From Duganella margarita (GTDB lineage: Bacteria; Pseudomonadota; Gammaproteobacteria; Burkholderiales; Burkholderiaceae_D), in the NCBI RefSeq assembly GCF_009857535.1, contig NZ_WWCS01000012.1:1-64000 (forward strand): a stretch of 64,000 nucleotides of DNA, given 5' to 3'. The notes under the pieces are model-generated. The model was not told where the DNA came from, did no database searches, and was given only the letters and a program-made list of their open reading frames with translations. How positions within the stretch are numbered: the stretch's first letter is position 1; the number at the start of each line of letters is the position of its first letter. Both the position numbers and the translations under genes were made by a program. Positions 7,532 to 16,978 of the stretch are shown piece after piece.

Positions 7532-8064
7532 ATCGCCCACACCACTTCAACCTGCTGGCGCGCGTGCTGCACTGGGCCATGGCGATCGCGATTCTCAGCA
7601 TGCTGTTCGTCGGCGCCGGCATGGTCGTGTCGCTGCAATACCGCGACCAGTTGCTGGCCTTGCACCGTCCGCTCGGGATTGCGATTTTGCTGCTGGCCAT
7701 CGTGCGCCTGGTTAATCGCCTGACGCGGCCGATCCCGGCGCTGCCGGCCGACCTGCCGGCCATCCAGAAATTCGCCGCGCACGCGTCGCACTGGCTGTTG
7801 TATGGGCTGATGCTGGCCATGCCGCTGATCGGCTGGGCCATGCTGTCGGCCGGCGGTTATCCGATACCGCTGGTCGGCGGCGTGCATTTGCCGGCCATCC
7901 TGCCGCACAGCCCGGTGATCTACGGCTGGCTGCGTCCGCTGCACGGCGTGCTGGCCTATGTGCTGTTCTTCACCATCCTCGGCCACCTCGGCGCGGCGCT
8001 GTTTCATGCATGGGTGCGGCGCGACGAGGTCTTTGGGCAGATGGCCAAGGGCGAACCCAAATAG
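7528..8064 (+). CDS. Cytochrome b561 (YceJ-like)
   Basis: 178 residues with four hydrophobic segments and well-placed His residues: ARVLHWAM, LALHRPLG, ASHWLLYG and LGHLGAALFH. These are the usual two-haem ligands of the prokaryotic b561 family. It is an inner-membrane protein moving electrons from quinol to a periplasmic acceptor. The 4-bp overlap with the catalase-like gene makes that enzyme the probable acceptor. Confidence 0.9.
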   Translation: MNRPHHFNLLARVLHWAMAIAILSMLFVGAGMVVSLQYRDQLLALHRPLGIAILLLAIVRLVNRLTRPIPALPADLPAIQKFAAHASHWLLYGLMLAMPLIGWAMLSAGGYPIPLVGGVHLPAILPHSPVIYGWLRPLHGVLAYVLFFTILGHLGAALFHAWVRRDEVFGQMAKGEPK

Positions 8065-8105
8065 CCGCCGGGGCCACATTCAGAAGCCGATGGCGCGGCG
8101 ACCTG

Positions 8106-8864
8106 TTATAGACGGCCGAGGCGCATGTTGATGGGCCAGCAAATCAGACGCTCCAGCTGGGGATCGCCCCAGGCTGCCCCGATGTCGTCCGCGAACGCGG
8201 TCAGCAGTTCGGCGCGGCCGGCCTCGCGCGCGCTGCGCACCGCCGACCACGTCGCTAGATAGCCGAGGAACTGCGGCAAGGACCAGGCGCAGCGGATCTG
8301 CATCGCCGGCGCCGCCAACTCGTCAAACGGAAAGTCGATCGTCGCGTAGCCGCTGTCAACCAGCTGGCGCTGCGGCGGCCAGTAGGGGCCGATCTGGTCA
8401 CGGTAAAAGGCCTGGAAGCGCGCGTCGAGTGCGCTGTCGAGCGTGAGCACGCCGTAGCTGACCAGCGCCACGATGGCGCCGGGGCTGCCGATGCGGCGTA
8501 CCTCGCGGTAGAAGGCCGGCAGGTCGAACCAGTGGGCAGCCTGGGCGGCGGTGATGAGGCTGGCGCCGGCGTCGGCCACCGGGATCTGCTCCGCCGGTGC
8601 GCGGCGATAGGCGATGCGCTCGTCCGGCGCCACATTGGCCAGCTGGTCGGCGCTCGGATCGATGCCGACCACCTGCGCGAAATGCTGCGCCAGCAAGCCG
8701 GTGAGCTGGCCATTGCCGCAGCCGACATCGACGGCGAGCCGGCGGTCCGGCGCCTGTGACGCCAGGAATGCGGCCAGTTCCGGCGGATACTCGGGCCGGA
8801 AGCGGGCGTAGGCCGCGCCACCCTGGTCAAACCAGTTGCGTGCTGGTGCAGTCGATGTCGGCAT
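8106..8864 (-). CDS. Class I SAM-dependent methyltransferase
   Basis: About 252 residues. SAM motif I is VDVGCGNGQLTGLLA, followed by VVGIDPSADQL, and AQAAHWFDLPAF matches the UbiE/COQ5-like Methyltransf_11 family. Related proteins include trans-aconitate methyltransferase types, but the substrate cannot be read from sequence. I place the start at the ATG at 8864 because a GGAG lies 8 bases upstream; ATGs at 8870 and 8903 are alternatives. It is 78 bp downstream of the MFS gene, same strand, and may be read through from it. Confidence 0.82.
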   Translation of the reverse strand: MPTSTAPARNWFDQGGAAYARFRPEYPPELAAFLASQAPDRRLAVDVGCGNGQLTGLLAQHFAQVVGIDPSADQLANVAPDERIAYRRAPAEQIPVADAGASLITAAQAAHWFDLPAFYREVRRIGSPGAIVALVSYGVLTLDSALDARFQAFYRDQIGPYWPPQRQLVDSGYATIDFPFDELAAPAMQIRCAWSLPQFLGYLATWSAVRSAREAGRAELLTAFADDIGAAWGDPQLERLICWPINMRLGRL

Positions 8865-8942
8865 GCGCATGTCTCCGTTTCCGTAGTGGCCTCCATCATA
8901 CATGGCAGGGCGCTGCCACGCCGCGCCGGCGGGCCGGCTGGC

Positions 8943-10283
8943 TTAGCGCGGGACCGCCACGCGCTCCTTGACGATGCCACGGTAGACCAGGAAGGTCGCA
9001 ATCAGGCTGATCATGGCGGCGCCCGCCATCCAGTAGCCGGGCGCCGCCTTGTCGCCGGTGGCCTCGATCAGCCAGGTCGACAGCAGCGGCGTCATGCCGC
9101 CGAACAGCGCGGTCGCCAGGCTGTACGCCAGCGAAAAGCCGGTGGTGCGGATTTGCACCGGAATGATTTCCGTCAGGGCGACGATGGTCGCGCCGTTGTA
9201 GGCGCCATACAGGAACGACAGCCACAGCTCGACCATGACCATGTTGCCGAAGCTCGGATGCGCGATCAGCCACGACAGCGCCGGGTAGGCCGTCAGCGCC
9301 GTCAGCGCGGCGCACGCGGCCATGATCGGCCAGCGGCCGATGCGGTCCGACAAGGCGCCCATGACCGGCAGCCAGAAGAAGTTGGAGACGCCGACGCACA
9401 AGGTCACTAGCAGGCTTTCCTTGGTGCTGAGCTTGAGCACGCTTTTGCCGAAGGTGGGCGTGTACACGGTGATCAGGTAGAACGCCACCGTGGTCAGCAC
9501 GATCAGCATGGCGCCGGCGGTGACCAGCGGCCAGTTGGTGACGATGGTGCGCATCATCTGGCGGAAGGTCGGATGGGATTTTTGCGCCAGGTACGCTTCC
9601 GTCTCCTGCAGCGACTTACGGATGTAGAACACCACCGGAATGATCGAGCAGCCGATAAAGAATGGAATGCGCCAGCCCCAGTCGGCGATGATGTCCTTCG
9701 GCAGGTTCTGGTTCAGCAGGTAGCCCAGCGCGGCGGCGCAGATGACCGCCAGTTGCTGGCTGGCCGATTGCCAGCTGACATAAAAGCCCTTGTTGCCGGG
9801 CGTGGCCATCTCGGACAGGTAGACCGACACGCCGCCCAGTTCGACCCCGGCCGAAAAGCCCTGCAGCAGGCGGCCGATCAGCACCAGCAGCGGCGCCAGC
9901 AGGCCAATGGTGGCGTAGCCGGGCACGAATGCGATCAGCGCCGTGCCGCTGGCCATGATGGCCAGCGTCAGCACCAGACCCTTGCGGCGGCCGATGCGGT
10001 CGATATAGCTACCCAGCAGGATCGCCCCCAGCGGACGCATGAAGAAGCCGGCGCCGAAGGTTGCGAAGGTCATCATCAGGGCCGCATATTCGCTGGTGCT
10101 GGGGAAGAACGCGGCGGCGATGTAGGTCGCATAAAAGCCGAACAGGAAGAAATCGTACATCTCGATGAAGTTGCCGCTCGTCACGCGGATGACGGCGGAC
10201 AGCCGGGAGTGGCGGCGTGCCGGCGCGGGCGCAGAGGCTGCAGGCGCCAGGCGCGCTGCAGTGGCAGGGGAGTGAAGGGACAT
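8943..10283 (-). CDS. MFS transporter, metabolite:H+ symporter type (ProP/CitA-like)
   Basis: About 446 residues with twelve predicted membrane helices and metabolite:H+ symporter signatures: GNFIEMYDFFLFGFYA at helix 1, the loop motif DRIGRRKGL, and ELGGVSVYLSE. Close families move citrate, tricarballylate, proline/betaine or ketoglutarate; substrate is not determined here. GAGG six bases before the ATG at 10283 supports that start. It is third in a leftward set of porin, periplasmic binding protein and MFS facing a LysR regulator, a layout typical of organic-acid uptake in Burkholderiales. Confidence 0.87.
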   Translation of the reverse strand: MSLHSPATAARLAPAASAPAPARRHSRLSAVIRVTSGNFIEMYDFFLFGFYATYIAAAFFPSTSEYAALMMTFATFGAGFFMRPLGAILLGSYIDRIGRRKGLVLTLAIMASGTALIAFVPGYATIGLLAPLLVLIGRLLQGFSAGVELGGVSVYLSEMATPGNKGFYVSWQSASQQLAVICAAALGYLLNQNLPKDIIADWGWRIPFFIGCSIIPVVFYIRKSLQETEAYLAQKSHPTFRQMMRTIVTNWPLVTAGAMLIVLTTVAFYLITVYTPTFGKSVLKLSTKESLLVTLCVGVSNFFWLPVMGALSDRIGRWPIMAACAALTALTAYPALSWLIAHPSFGNMVMVELWLSFLYGAYNGATIVALTEIIPVQIRTTGFSLAYSLATALFGGMTPLLSTWLIEATGDKAAPGYWMAGAAMISLIATFLVYRGIVKERVAVPR

Positions 10284-10335
10284 GATGACCTCTATAAGTG
10301 CGTGCCGGCGTGGCATGCCGGCGTGGTGAAAGGGT

Positions 10336-11127
10336 TCAAGGTGCGGATGCGGCCGGCGCCAGGCCGGTCGCTTCGATCACCGGCGCGTTCGCCGGCGCGG
10401 CGAGGAAGCGCAGCAGGGCGCGACCAGCGTCCTGGTTGGGGCTGGCGTGCACCAGCGCGCCGGAAAACTCGGTTGTCAGCTGCACTTCCTGTGGCAGCAG
10501 ACCGACGATGTCGATGCCTTGCACCGGTTTCAGTTCGCTGCGTTGCTGGCAGCCGAAATCGGCTTCGCCGTGGGCGATGATCTCGCCGACCGGGGTGGCG
10601 GGAATCTGCGCGGCGCGGCCTGCCATCTGCTGGCGGATGCCAAGCTTGTCCAGCAGTTGGCCCTGAATGTATTCGCCGCTTGCGCTGTCGGAGTAGGCCA
10701 CGCGCCTGGCCTGCAGGAAGGCGCTGCGCAAGCCGTCGACGGTGCTGATGTCGGGATGGGCGGCGCCGTGCCGCACCGCGCAGGCGATCGGCGAATAGGC
10801 CAGCACGACCTTGCTGCCCGGCTCCAGCGCGCCGGCGGCCATCAGCTTGTCGAGCGCGTCACCGACCATGATGACGACATCGATCGGTTCGCCGCGCGCC
10901 AGCCGCGCCGGTATCGCGTTCCTGGTCGCGCCCATCGACGGTCCCCATTCGGCAACCAACTGGTCGCCGCTGGTGGCCTGGTAGCGGCCGGACAAGTCCT
11001 TGTAGGCCTGGGCGAAGCCGCCCGAACTGACCACGCGCAGGTCAGCGGCGTGTGCCGCACCGCCGGCCAGCGCGAGGGCCGCGAGCAGCGCCGCCAGGAT
11101 GCCGCGCTTTGATTGATGTGATCGCAT
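10336..11127 (-). CDS. Periplasmic substrate-binding protein (ModA-like fold)
   Basis: 263 residues with a clear signal peptide (cleavage near AHAAD), then LRVVSSGGFAQAYKDLSGRY and RNAIPARLARGEPIDVVIM, the fold of molybdate-type and related extracellular binding proteins. AGGAGA lies before the ATG at 11127. No ABC permease or ATPase is adjacent. It sits between a porin and an MFS gene, so it probably binds the organic substrate of that set rather than molybdate. Confidence 0.8.
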   Translation of the reverse strand: MRSHQSKRGILAALLAALALAGGAAHAADLRVVSSGGFAQAYKDLSGRYQATSGDQLVAEWGPSMGATRNAIPARLARGEPIDVVIMVGDALDKLMAAGALEPGSKVVLAYSPIACAVRHGAAHPDISTVDGLRSAFLQARRVAYSDSASGEYIQGQLLDKLGIRQQMAGRAAQIPATPVGEIIAHGEADFGCQQRSELKPVQGIDIVGLLPQEVQLTTEFSGALVHASPNQDAGRALLRFLAAPANAPVIEATGLAPAASAP

Positions 11128-11144
11128 GAGGTCTCCTTCTATCG

Positions 11145-12233
11145 TTAGAATTTGTGCGTCATTCCCAGCGTCAGGCCGGCGCCGTGGCGCGCGTTCGCCG
11201 GCGCCGCCGTCTGACCCGCCGCGTCGCCGCGCCAGCTGGTGCGGTCGGTTTCGAGGTAGGCGGTGGTGCGCGGCGACAGCGTCTTTTCGAGGAACAGGAA
11301 GGCGCGGTCGAAGCCGTCGTCGCGCAAGCCGGTGGCGGTGCGCCGCGCGCTGTAGTAGGCGGCGGTCAGCAGCCAGCCGGGCGCCAACGGCCGGCTGAGG
11401 CCGGCCGACAGCACGCGCTGGTGCACGCTCTTGTTCTGGCCGGTATCGGCCTGGTTGCCGCCGATGTTGGCCTTCAGCTGCCAGTCGTCGAGCCGCAGCG
11501 CGGCCCCGAGCGACCAGGCGTCGAGCGGCAGGCCGTCGCGGCTGCGAAACTGCATCGACGCGCCCGAGACCACCCACGCCGGGCGCTGGTAGGCCAGCGC
11601 GACGCCGTGGCTGGACAGGTCGCCCGCATCGCCCGCCACTTCGCCGGCCGAATACGCCGCGCGCGCCTGCCAGTCACCGACCTTGGCGGTGTACTTGATG
11701 GTGTTGTCGAGGCGGTAGAAGTTGTCGGCATAGCCGCTGGGGCCGTACTGCGTGCCGAACCCGTGGGTGCCGAAACTGGTGTTGCTCAGGCCAACGATGT
11801 TGATATTCGGATTGAAGCTGGCGAAGCGCTTGCCGAGCGGGTCGACCGGGAACAGGGCGTCGGAGATCAGATTCGGCTGGCGTCCCAGTGCCAGCGTGCC
11901 ATAGGGCGACTCGAGGCCAACCCAGGCGTGGCGGTCGAACAGACGGTCACTCTTGGCCTGCGCGCCGGTGTCCGCGTTGAGGCCGCCTTCAAAGCGGTAG
12001 ATCGCTTTCCAGCCGGCGCCTAGCGACTCCTGGCCGCGCAAGCCCCACAGGCTGGTGTTGTCGACCCCGCTGCTGACAGACGGCGTGTAGCCGGCGGCCG
12101 GGGTGTTGCTCGCGCTGAGGCCGCTCAGCGAACGGATGCCGAGATCGATGTTGCCGTACAGGGCAAGGTTGGACTGCGCGAGGCAGGGGGCGCTGGCGAT
12201 AAGCAACGCTGGCAGAACGGAAGGGTAGCGCAC
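11145..12233 (-). CDS. General porin (Gram-negative trimeric type)
   Basis: 362 residues with a signal peptide ending near CLAQS. The mature start NLALYGNIDLGI is the classic opening strand of betaproteobacterial porins, and the protein ends in THKF with a terminal Phe for outer-membrane assembly. LWGLRGQESLGAGWKAIYRFEGG matches the porin_4 family. The start is GTG at 12233, preceded by GGAGACACC. It is probably first in the operon, 108 bp from the divergent LysR gene. Confidence 0.93.
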   Translation of the reverse strand: MRYPSVLPALLIASAPCLAQSNLALYGNIDLGIRSLSGLSASNTPAAGYTPSVSSGVDNTSLWGLRGQESLGAGWKAIYRFEGGLNADTGAQAKSDRLFDRHAWVGLESPYGTLALGRQPNLISDALFPVDPLGKRFASFNPNINIVGLSNTSFGTHGFGTQYGPSGYADNFYRLDNTIKYTAKVGDWQARAAYSAGEVAGDAGDLSSHGVALAYQRPAWVVSGASMQFRSRDGLPLDAWSLGAALRLDDWQLKANIGGNQADTGQNKSVHQRVLSAGLSRPLAPGWLLTAAYYSARRTATGLRDDGFDRAFLFLEKTLSPRTTAYLETDRTSWRGDAAGQTAAPANARHGAGLTLGMTHKF

Positions 12234-12341
12234 GGTGTCTCCAAAGATGGGCCTTCTTGGCGAGGCTGATTTTGTTGTGTCGCCATGATCCGCCAGGACG
12301 AGTGATTTGATAATCGCAATTACTTCGCGTATTCTTGCGTT

Positions 12342-13262
12342 ATGCGCATCAATTACGACATTCTCGATTTACAGGCGTTCGTGGCAGTGGCGGAACGCGC
12401 CAGTTTCCGCCAGGCCGCTGCGGACGTGTTCCTGTCGCAGTCGGCACTGAGCCGGCGCATCGACAAGCTTGAGGAAAGTCTGGGCGTCAAGCTGTTCGAG
12501 CGCACCACCCGGCGCGTGCAGCTGACCAACGTCGGCGAGACTTTTCTGGTCAACGTCCGCACTGCGCTGGCGGGACTGGAAGACGCCGTACTGGGGATCG
12601 CCGAGCTGGCGGCGCACCGTACCGGGACGGTCACGCTGGCCTGCGTGCCGTCGGCGGTGTGGCATTTCCTGCCGGAGATCCTGAAGGAATTCAGCGCCCG
12701 CTATCCGCGCATCCGCGTGCGCATCCACGACGAGAGCGCCCAGGATGTGCTGAACCTGGTGCTGAACGGCGAAGCCGATTTCGGCATCAACTTCGCCGGC
12801 GCGGAAAATCCCGAGATCCACTTCGAGCCGATCCACGTCGAGAGCTACGTGCTGGCGATGCGGCACGATCATCCGCTGGCGCAACGCGCGCAATTGAGCT
12901 GGAAAGAGACGGTGGACCTGCGCTACATTTCGGTGGCCAAGTCCAGCGGCAATCGCAGCGTCATCGACGCCGCGCTGGCGGGCATCGAGAAGCATCCCAT
13001 CATCTTCTGCGAGGTCAACCACGTCTCGGGCGTGCTGGCCCTGGTCGAATCCGGCATTGGCGTGGCGGCGGTGCCGGGCCTGTCTGTGCTGCCGGGGCGA
13101 CAGGGTGGCCTGGTGGGCGTGCCGCTGGTGGACCCCGAAATCAAGCGCACGCTGGGCCTGATTACCAAGCGCGATCACAGCATGGCGCCGGCCGCACGGA
13201 CGCTGTTCGACATGCTGACGGCGGCGCTGCTTGAACGTCGGGCGGGATCGCCGTCACTGTAG
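12342..13262 (+). CDS. LysR-family transcriptional regulator
   Basis: 306 residues: an N-terminal winged HTH (about 7-65, with ASFRQAAADVFLSQSALSRR) and a periplasmic-binding-type effector domain (about 95-300). It is transcribed away from the porin/binding protein/MFS genes and is the likely activator of them, responding to the transported substrate. No clear T-N11-A operator could be fixed by eye in the 108-bp gap. Confidence 0.93.
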   Translation: MRINYDILDLQAFVAVAERASFRQAAADVFLSQSALSRRIDKLEESLGVKLFERTTRRVQLTNVGETFLVNVRTALAGLEDAVLGIAELAAHRTGTVTLACVPSAVWHFLPEILKEFSARYPRIRVRIHDESAQDVLNLVLNGEADFGINFAGAENPEIHFEPIHVESYVLAMRHDHPLAQRAQLSWKETVDLRYISVAKSSGNRSVIDAALAGIEKHPIIFCEVNHVSGVLALVESGIGVAAVPGLSVLPGRQGGLVGVPLVDPEIKRTLGLITKRDHSMAPAARTLFDMLTAALLERRAGSPSL

Positions 13263-13379
13263 CCGCGTCTGACCACAAAACGAAACAAGTGCTACAAATT
13301 GTGAAAGATGGTCGCCTCATGCCCAAGGCCCGTTAGGATGGCCGCACATGCTCGGATTTACTGAGTTTCGGAGAGAGCC

Positions 13380-13631
13380 ATGCTTCAATACTTGGTCCAG
13401 ATAGACGCACCCGATGGCGTAAGCCACAGCTTCACACTGTCCAGAGAAGATATCGGGATACTGCGCAACGCCCCGGTCGGGCGCGCGGTCAGTCTCGAAA
13501 ACTACATCGGCTATCTGACCGCCGATCGGCAACTGGCGTTGTCGCGGCGGCCTTCCCACGTCGAGACTGCGATCGTCAGCCATGCCGAGCTATGCAGAAA
13601 GCTTGACGAGTCCGGCAATCTGGCCGACTAG
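13380..13631 (+). CDS. Hypothetical protein, 83 residues
   Basis: A small soluble protein without signal peptide, membrane segment or family I recognise. It reads SHSFTLSREDIGILRNAP in the middle and is mixed in charge. GAGAGAG before the ATG and ordinary codon use make it a likely real gene. It stands alone between LysR and the convergent DyP gene. Confidence 0.6.
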   Translation: MLQYLVQIDAPDGVSHSFTLSREDIGILRNAPVGRAVSLENYIGYLTADRQLALSRRPSHVETAIVSHAELCRKLDESGNLAD

Positions 13632-13677
13632 GCCAGTCCGGCTGCGGACTCGCCGCTGCGGAACTGCGCTCAGTGCT

Positions 13678-15042
13678 TCAATGCGCTTCGGCGATCCACT
13701 TCAAGGCGCTCAACGACGGCATGAACAGGTATTCGCCGCCGCGCAGCCGGTTGAAGGTGGTGATGCCGTCGACGCGCCGGCGCACCGGCGTTTCCGGGAT
13801 GGTGAAGCTGCCCGGCGTCTGGTGCAGTCCCACCATCGGATCGCGCTCGGTGGCGAGGTCGATGAAGTTGCCGCGGTTGATCCATTCCTGCTGGAAGAAC
13901 TCGATGGTGTCGTAGGCGCGCGCGCTGATGAAGATGAAAAAGATGCCGCGTTCGCCCTTGTCGTCGCTGGCAGTCAGTTCGCGCCGCCATTTCGGCCCGA
14001 ACGTCGACGAGCGGCGAATGATGCGATGGATGTTGACGTCGGTGAGAATGGTCAGCTGGCTGTCGCGCGGATTCAGCCGGCGCATGTGCGCGGCGTGCGG
14101 GCACATCAGGCCGCGCGGGTCTTTTGAAAAATCGAAATCGTTGTTGCGCTTGGGATCGGCGCCGAGTTCAGGATCGTCGTGCTCCGGCGCCAGCGTCAAC
14201 GGCGCGCCGCTGCGCCAGCGGCCGACCAGCTTGGCCGCCAGCAGGTCCTGCGCCGCTTCATCTTCGGCCTCGCTGCGGACGAAGTCGTTGAAGGCGCCGG
14301 CCTGGCTCTCGTACTTGCGCAGCACCACGAACGACCCGTTGCGGCCCAGTTCCGGCGGCTCCGGCATTGCCACCGGCGCGCCGGTTTCGCTGTTTTCGCC
14401 CAGGATGAATTCGCCGGCTGCAATCGACCGTTCCTGGCCCGGCAGCGGCGCGACGCCGCTGCCGGCGATGGCCGGTTGCGAGATCGAGTCGCGGAAGCCG
14501 AAGGGATTTTTCGCTTCTTCATCCGCTCCAAAGACGTGCTTGCCAACCAGCGTGACGCCGTGTGAGCGTTCCAGTTCGCCCATCGCCTTGCCGATTGCGA
14601 CATCCAGCGCGGCTTCGTCGCGGGCATAGATGGTCAGCGCGATATGGCAGATGCCCGGCTGGAACGCGTCGTCCCAATGTTCCGGCGCATTGCTGCCGAC
14701 ATCGCGCAGTTGTTCGGCACGTTGGGCCATGCCTTGCTGGAACGGCAGCGGAAAGCTGGTGAGCGAAGACTCGGGCACGCCGAGCGCCTTCAGACCCTGG
14801 AAGCTCAGCGCCATACCCATCCAGGCGTCGCGGTCGTCGGTCCAGCCGGCGGCCGAGGGAACGTGCTCGGCCATGCGGCGGATCAGGTCACGGCCGCCGG
14901 CAGCGTCGTCGATGTGCAGCATCGCGTGGATGCCGACATAGGGTTCGGGCCGCGCGCGCAGGATCAGCGCCTGGATATCGTCCAGCGCCAGCGTCACGTG
15001 TTCGCGCACGAATCGCGCCTTGAGATCGGTGAGGAAAGTCAT
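13678..15042 (-). CDS. Dye-decolorizing-type (DyP) haem peroxidase
   Basis: 454 residues. It carries the DyP signature Asp in FGFRDSISQP (the GxxDG position; here Asp-Ser) and a haem-proximal His in CPHAAHMRRLNPR. No signal peptide is seen. DyPs oxidise bulky aromatics with H2O2. It overlaps the 232-residue gene upstream by 1 bp and is third in an operon with a catalase-family protein. The protein lacks tandem domains and is a little longer than classic DyPs. Confidence 0.88.
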   Translation of the reverse strand: MTFLTDLKARFVREHVTLALDDIQALILRARPEPYVGIHAMLHIDDAAGGRDLIRRMAEHVPSAAGWTDDRDAWMGMALSFQGLKALGVPESSLTSFPLPFQQGMAQRAEQLRDVGSNAPEHWDDAFQPGICHIALTIYARDEAALDVAIGKAMGELERSHGVTLVGKHVFGADEEAKNPFGFRDSISQPAIAGSGVAPLPGQERSIAAGEFILGENSETGAPVAMPEPPELGRNGSFVVLRKYESQAGAFNDFVRSEAEDEAAQDLLAAKLVGRWRSGAPLTLAPEHDDPELGADPKRNNDFDFSKDPRGLMCPHAAHMRRLNPRDSQLTILTDVNIHRIIRRSSTFGPKWRRELTASDDKGERGIFFIFISARAYDTIEFFQQEWINRGNFIDLATERDPMVGLHQTPGSFTIPETPVRRRVDGITTFNRLRGGEYLFMPSLSALKWIAEAH

Positions 15043-15740
15043 CAGTAGTCCACTCCCTGCGGCTGCGCCAGCGCCGCGCTGAGCGTCTCCAGTGCTTTGC
15101 GCGTGGTCTCATCCTGCGGCGGGTGGGCCGACATCTCGTCCAGGAACGCCGTCAGCGCTTTGTCCATGCGCTGGAAGCGGCGCGTGTCCACCACCGTTAC
15201 CTGCGGATTGGCGACGAACCAGCCGGCGGCGTCGATCTGGTGGCCGGCGATGAAGTCTTTCACGGCCGGGCTGTCGATGCCTGGCCAGCCTTCGATATTG
15301 GCGAACAGCAGATCCATCAGCTCGGGAATCTTGGTGGCGAAGTCGTTGATGTAGCTGTCCCAGTCGCCGTCGTAGGTGGTGGCGAACAGGATGCGCGTGT
15401 CGTCGTCGAAGAACACGAAGCGCATGTCGTGCAGCGTGGAGACGCGCTGCGCGCCGTCCATGTTGCCGTTGGTCAGATCGAAGATGCGGCGCAGGCGTTC
15501 AGCGCCGCCCGGCTTCAGCGGCGCGATCGCGGTCAGTTCCGAGACATTGCCGGATTGTTTGCCGACGCGGCCTGCGGAATTGGCTGTGCCCTTGAGGTCT
15601 GGATTATGCTTGCGCACCAGGGCCTCCAGCGCGATCTTGGCCAGGTGGGGAGCGTCGTGGGCGACGGCGTCGATTTTGCGGCGGATCGCTTCCAGGCTGG
15701 TTTCGTCGGCCAGGCGCGGGTCGGGATTGTGGTCGGTCAT
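15042..15740 (-). CDS. Conserved-looking hypothetical protein in peroxidase operon
   Basis: 232 residues, soluble and acidic, of no family I can name. Segments such as MRFVFFDDDTRILFATTYDGDWDSYINDF look globular and conserved in style. It is locked between a catalase-family gene (9 bp gap) and the DyP gene (1 bp overlap), so it should work with haem peroxidases, perhaps as partner or accessory. That role is context inference only. Confidence 0.75.
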   Translation of the reverse strand: MTDHNPDPRLADETSLEAIRRKIDAVAHDAPHLAKIALEALVRKHNPDLKGTANSAGRVGKQSGNVSELTAIAPLKPGGAERLRRIFDLTNGNMDGAQRVSTLHDMRFVFFDDDTRILFATTYDGDWDSYINDFATKIPELMDLLFANIEGWPGIDSPAVKDFIAGHQIDAAGWFVANPQVTVVDTRRFQRMDKALTAFLDEMSAHPPQDETTRKALETLSAALAQPQGVDY

Positions 15741-15749
15741 GGTGGTCCT

Positions 15750-16835
15750 TTAATCGGGAATGTCGGAAGATTGGGCTGGCTCGACGCGCGGCTGTGCGTT
15801 CATGCTGTGACGGAAGGCGGTCGAGCGTTCGTAGGCGGCGCGGCGGATGCGCATGATGCCGCCCAGCGGCTGGTGCGCCGTAACGCCGTTCCACGGATTG
15901 AAAGACAGCACGTCGTCGCCGTAGACCTGGCGCGCCGGGTGCGCGGTCGATTGCGGCGCGAACCGCAAGGTGGCCAGCGGGCGGTGCGGCGACAGTTCTT
16001 CCGGCCAGGCGATGGCGGCGTCTTCCACCGGCATGCGCGTCAGGTCCGTGCACAGTTGGGCGGTAAGCGTGTATTCGGCGCCGTGCTGGGCAAAGTGGTC
16101 GCTGATCACGTCGCGCAAGGTGGCGTAGCCGACATCGTCAACCGGCTGGCCGATGAGGCGGCGCACGCTGTCCGAACTCGGTTGCAGCGCCAGCTTGGCG
16201 ATATAGTCGCCGAAGCGGATGGCCGCTTGTGTGTGGTAGGTCTCGCCCAGCGGATGATGGTTGTCGCGCGCCAGGCCGTCGAGCGTGGCGCCGGGCGTGC
16301 CGCCCAGGCTTTCGAGCAGCTGTTTGGCGCCGTGCGCCGTGCCTGCCACCAGCCGCTGGAAGGTGTCCGGCGCGTGGGAATTGGCTTCCAGCAGCGTCAG
16401 CATCTGTTTGTATTTGGGGATGGTGCCGAAGGCCAGGGCGGGGAAGTTCACCATCAGGAAATCCTGATTGTTGCCGCCAATTTCCGGCGCCAGGCGCTCA
16501 CCATCCACACCGATAATCTTCAGCGCGAAGCCGCGCGCCGCCGGGATTTTGTCGGAATGGATATCGCTTGGCGCCGACGACAGGCGGGCCACCACCTGGT
16601 AGGTGCCGGGCTTGGCGAAGACGCCCTGGCGCAGTTCCGCCGGCAGGTCGTCATGGATGGTGAGTTCGCCCTTGAGCAGGCCGTTGGACTTGGCGTGCGC
16701 GTCGCGGATGGCGTGGCGGTGGCGTTCGAAGGCGCAGCGCGATGAGGCTGCCATCTGTTCAACGATCTGCGTGATCAAGGCCGTTTCTTCGGCGCCGATC
16801 ACTTCGATGTCTGGGGTGTAGGGTAGGGGAGTCAA
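15750..16835 (-). CDS. Catalase-family haem protein
   Basis: 361 residues, shorter than a true catalase (about 480 or more). A distal-side motif RDAHAKSNGLLKGEL, ARGFALKIIG, and a proximal RRAAY (RxxxY) near the C-terminus show the catalase fold and haem ligand. There is no signal peptide, unlike the relative at 6452. It is first gene of the leftward peroxidase operon. Lipid-hydroperoxide or other peroxide substrates are possible; classical H2O2 disproportionation is not assured for this clade. Confidence 0.85.
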   Translation of the reverse strand: MTPLPYTPDIEVIGAEETALITQIVEQMAASSRCAFERHRHAIRDAHAKSNGLLKGELTIHDDLPAELRQGVFAKPGTYQVVARLSSAPSDIHSDKIPAARGFALKIIGVDGERLAPEIGGNNQDFLMVNFPALAFGTIPKYKQMLTLLEANSHAPDTFQRLVAGTAHGAKQLLESLGGTPGATLDGLARDNHHPLGETYHTQAAIRFGDYIAKLALQPSSDSVRRLIGQPVDDVGYATLRDVISDHFAQHGAEYTLTAQLCTDLTRMPVEDAAIAWPEELSPHRPLATLRFAPQSTAHPARQVYGDDVLSFNPWNGVTAHQPLGGIMRIRRAAYERSTAFRHSMNAQPRVEPAQSSDIPD

Positions 16836-16978
16836 ATTATTCCTTTGAAGACAAATAAACGAACGACGGTGCTTTTTTGTTTTATTAAATTACCATTCTT
16901 TCGTTTTTGCCAGCGGACGATTGCCGCGTTCGTGTGCGGTCGCACAATGTCCCCAAGGCATTTATGCGATAGTTAGGC

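Noticed and set aside
4970..7540. An 856-codon minus-strand frame opposite the GGDEF-EAL and catalase-like genes
   Set aside because: It spans two well-supported genes and their junction; composition is typical of shadow frames.
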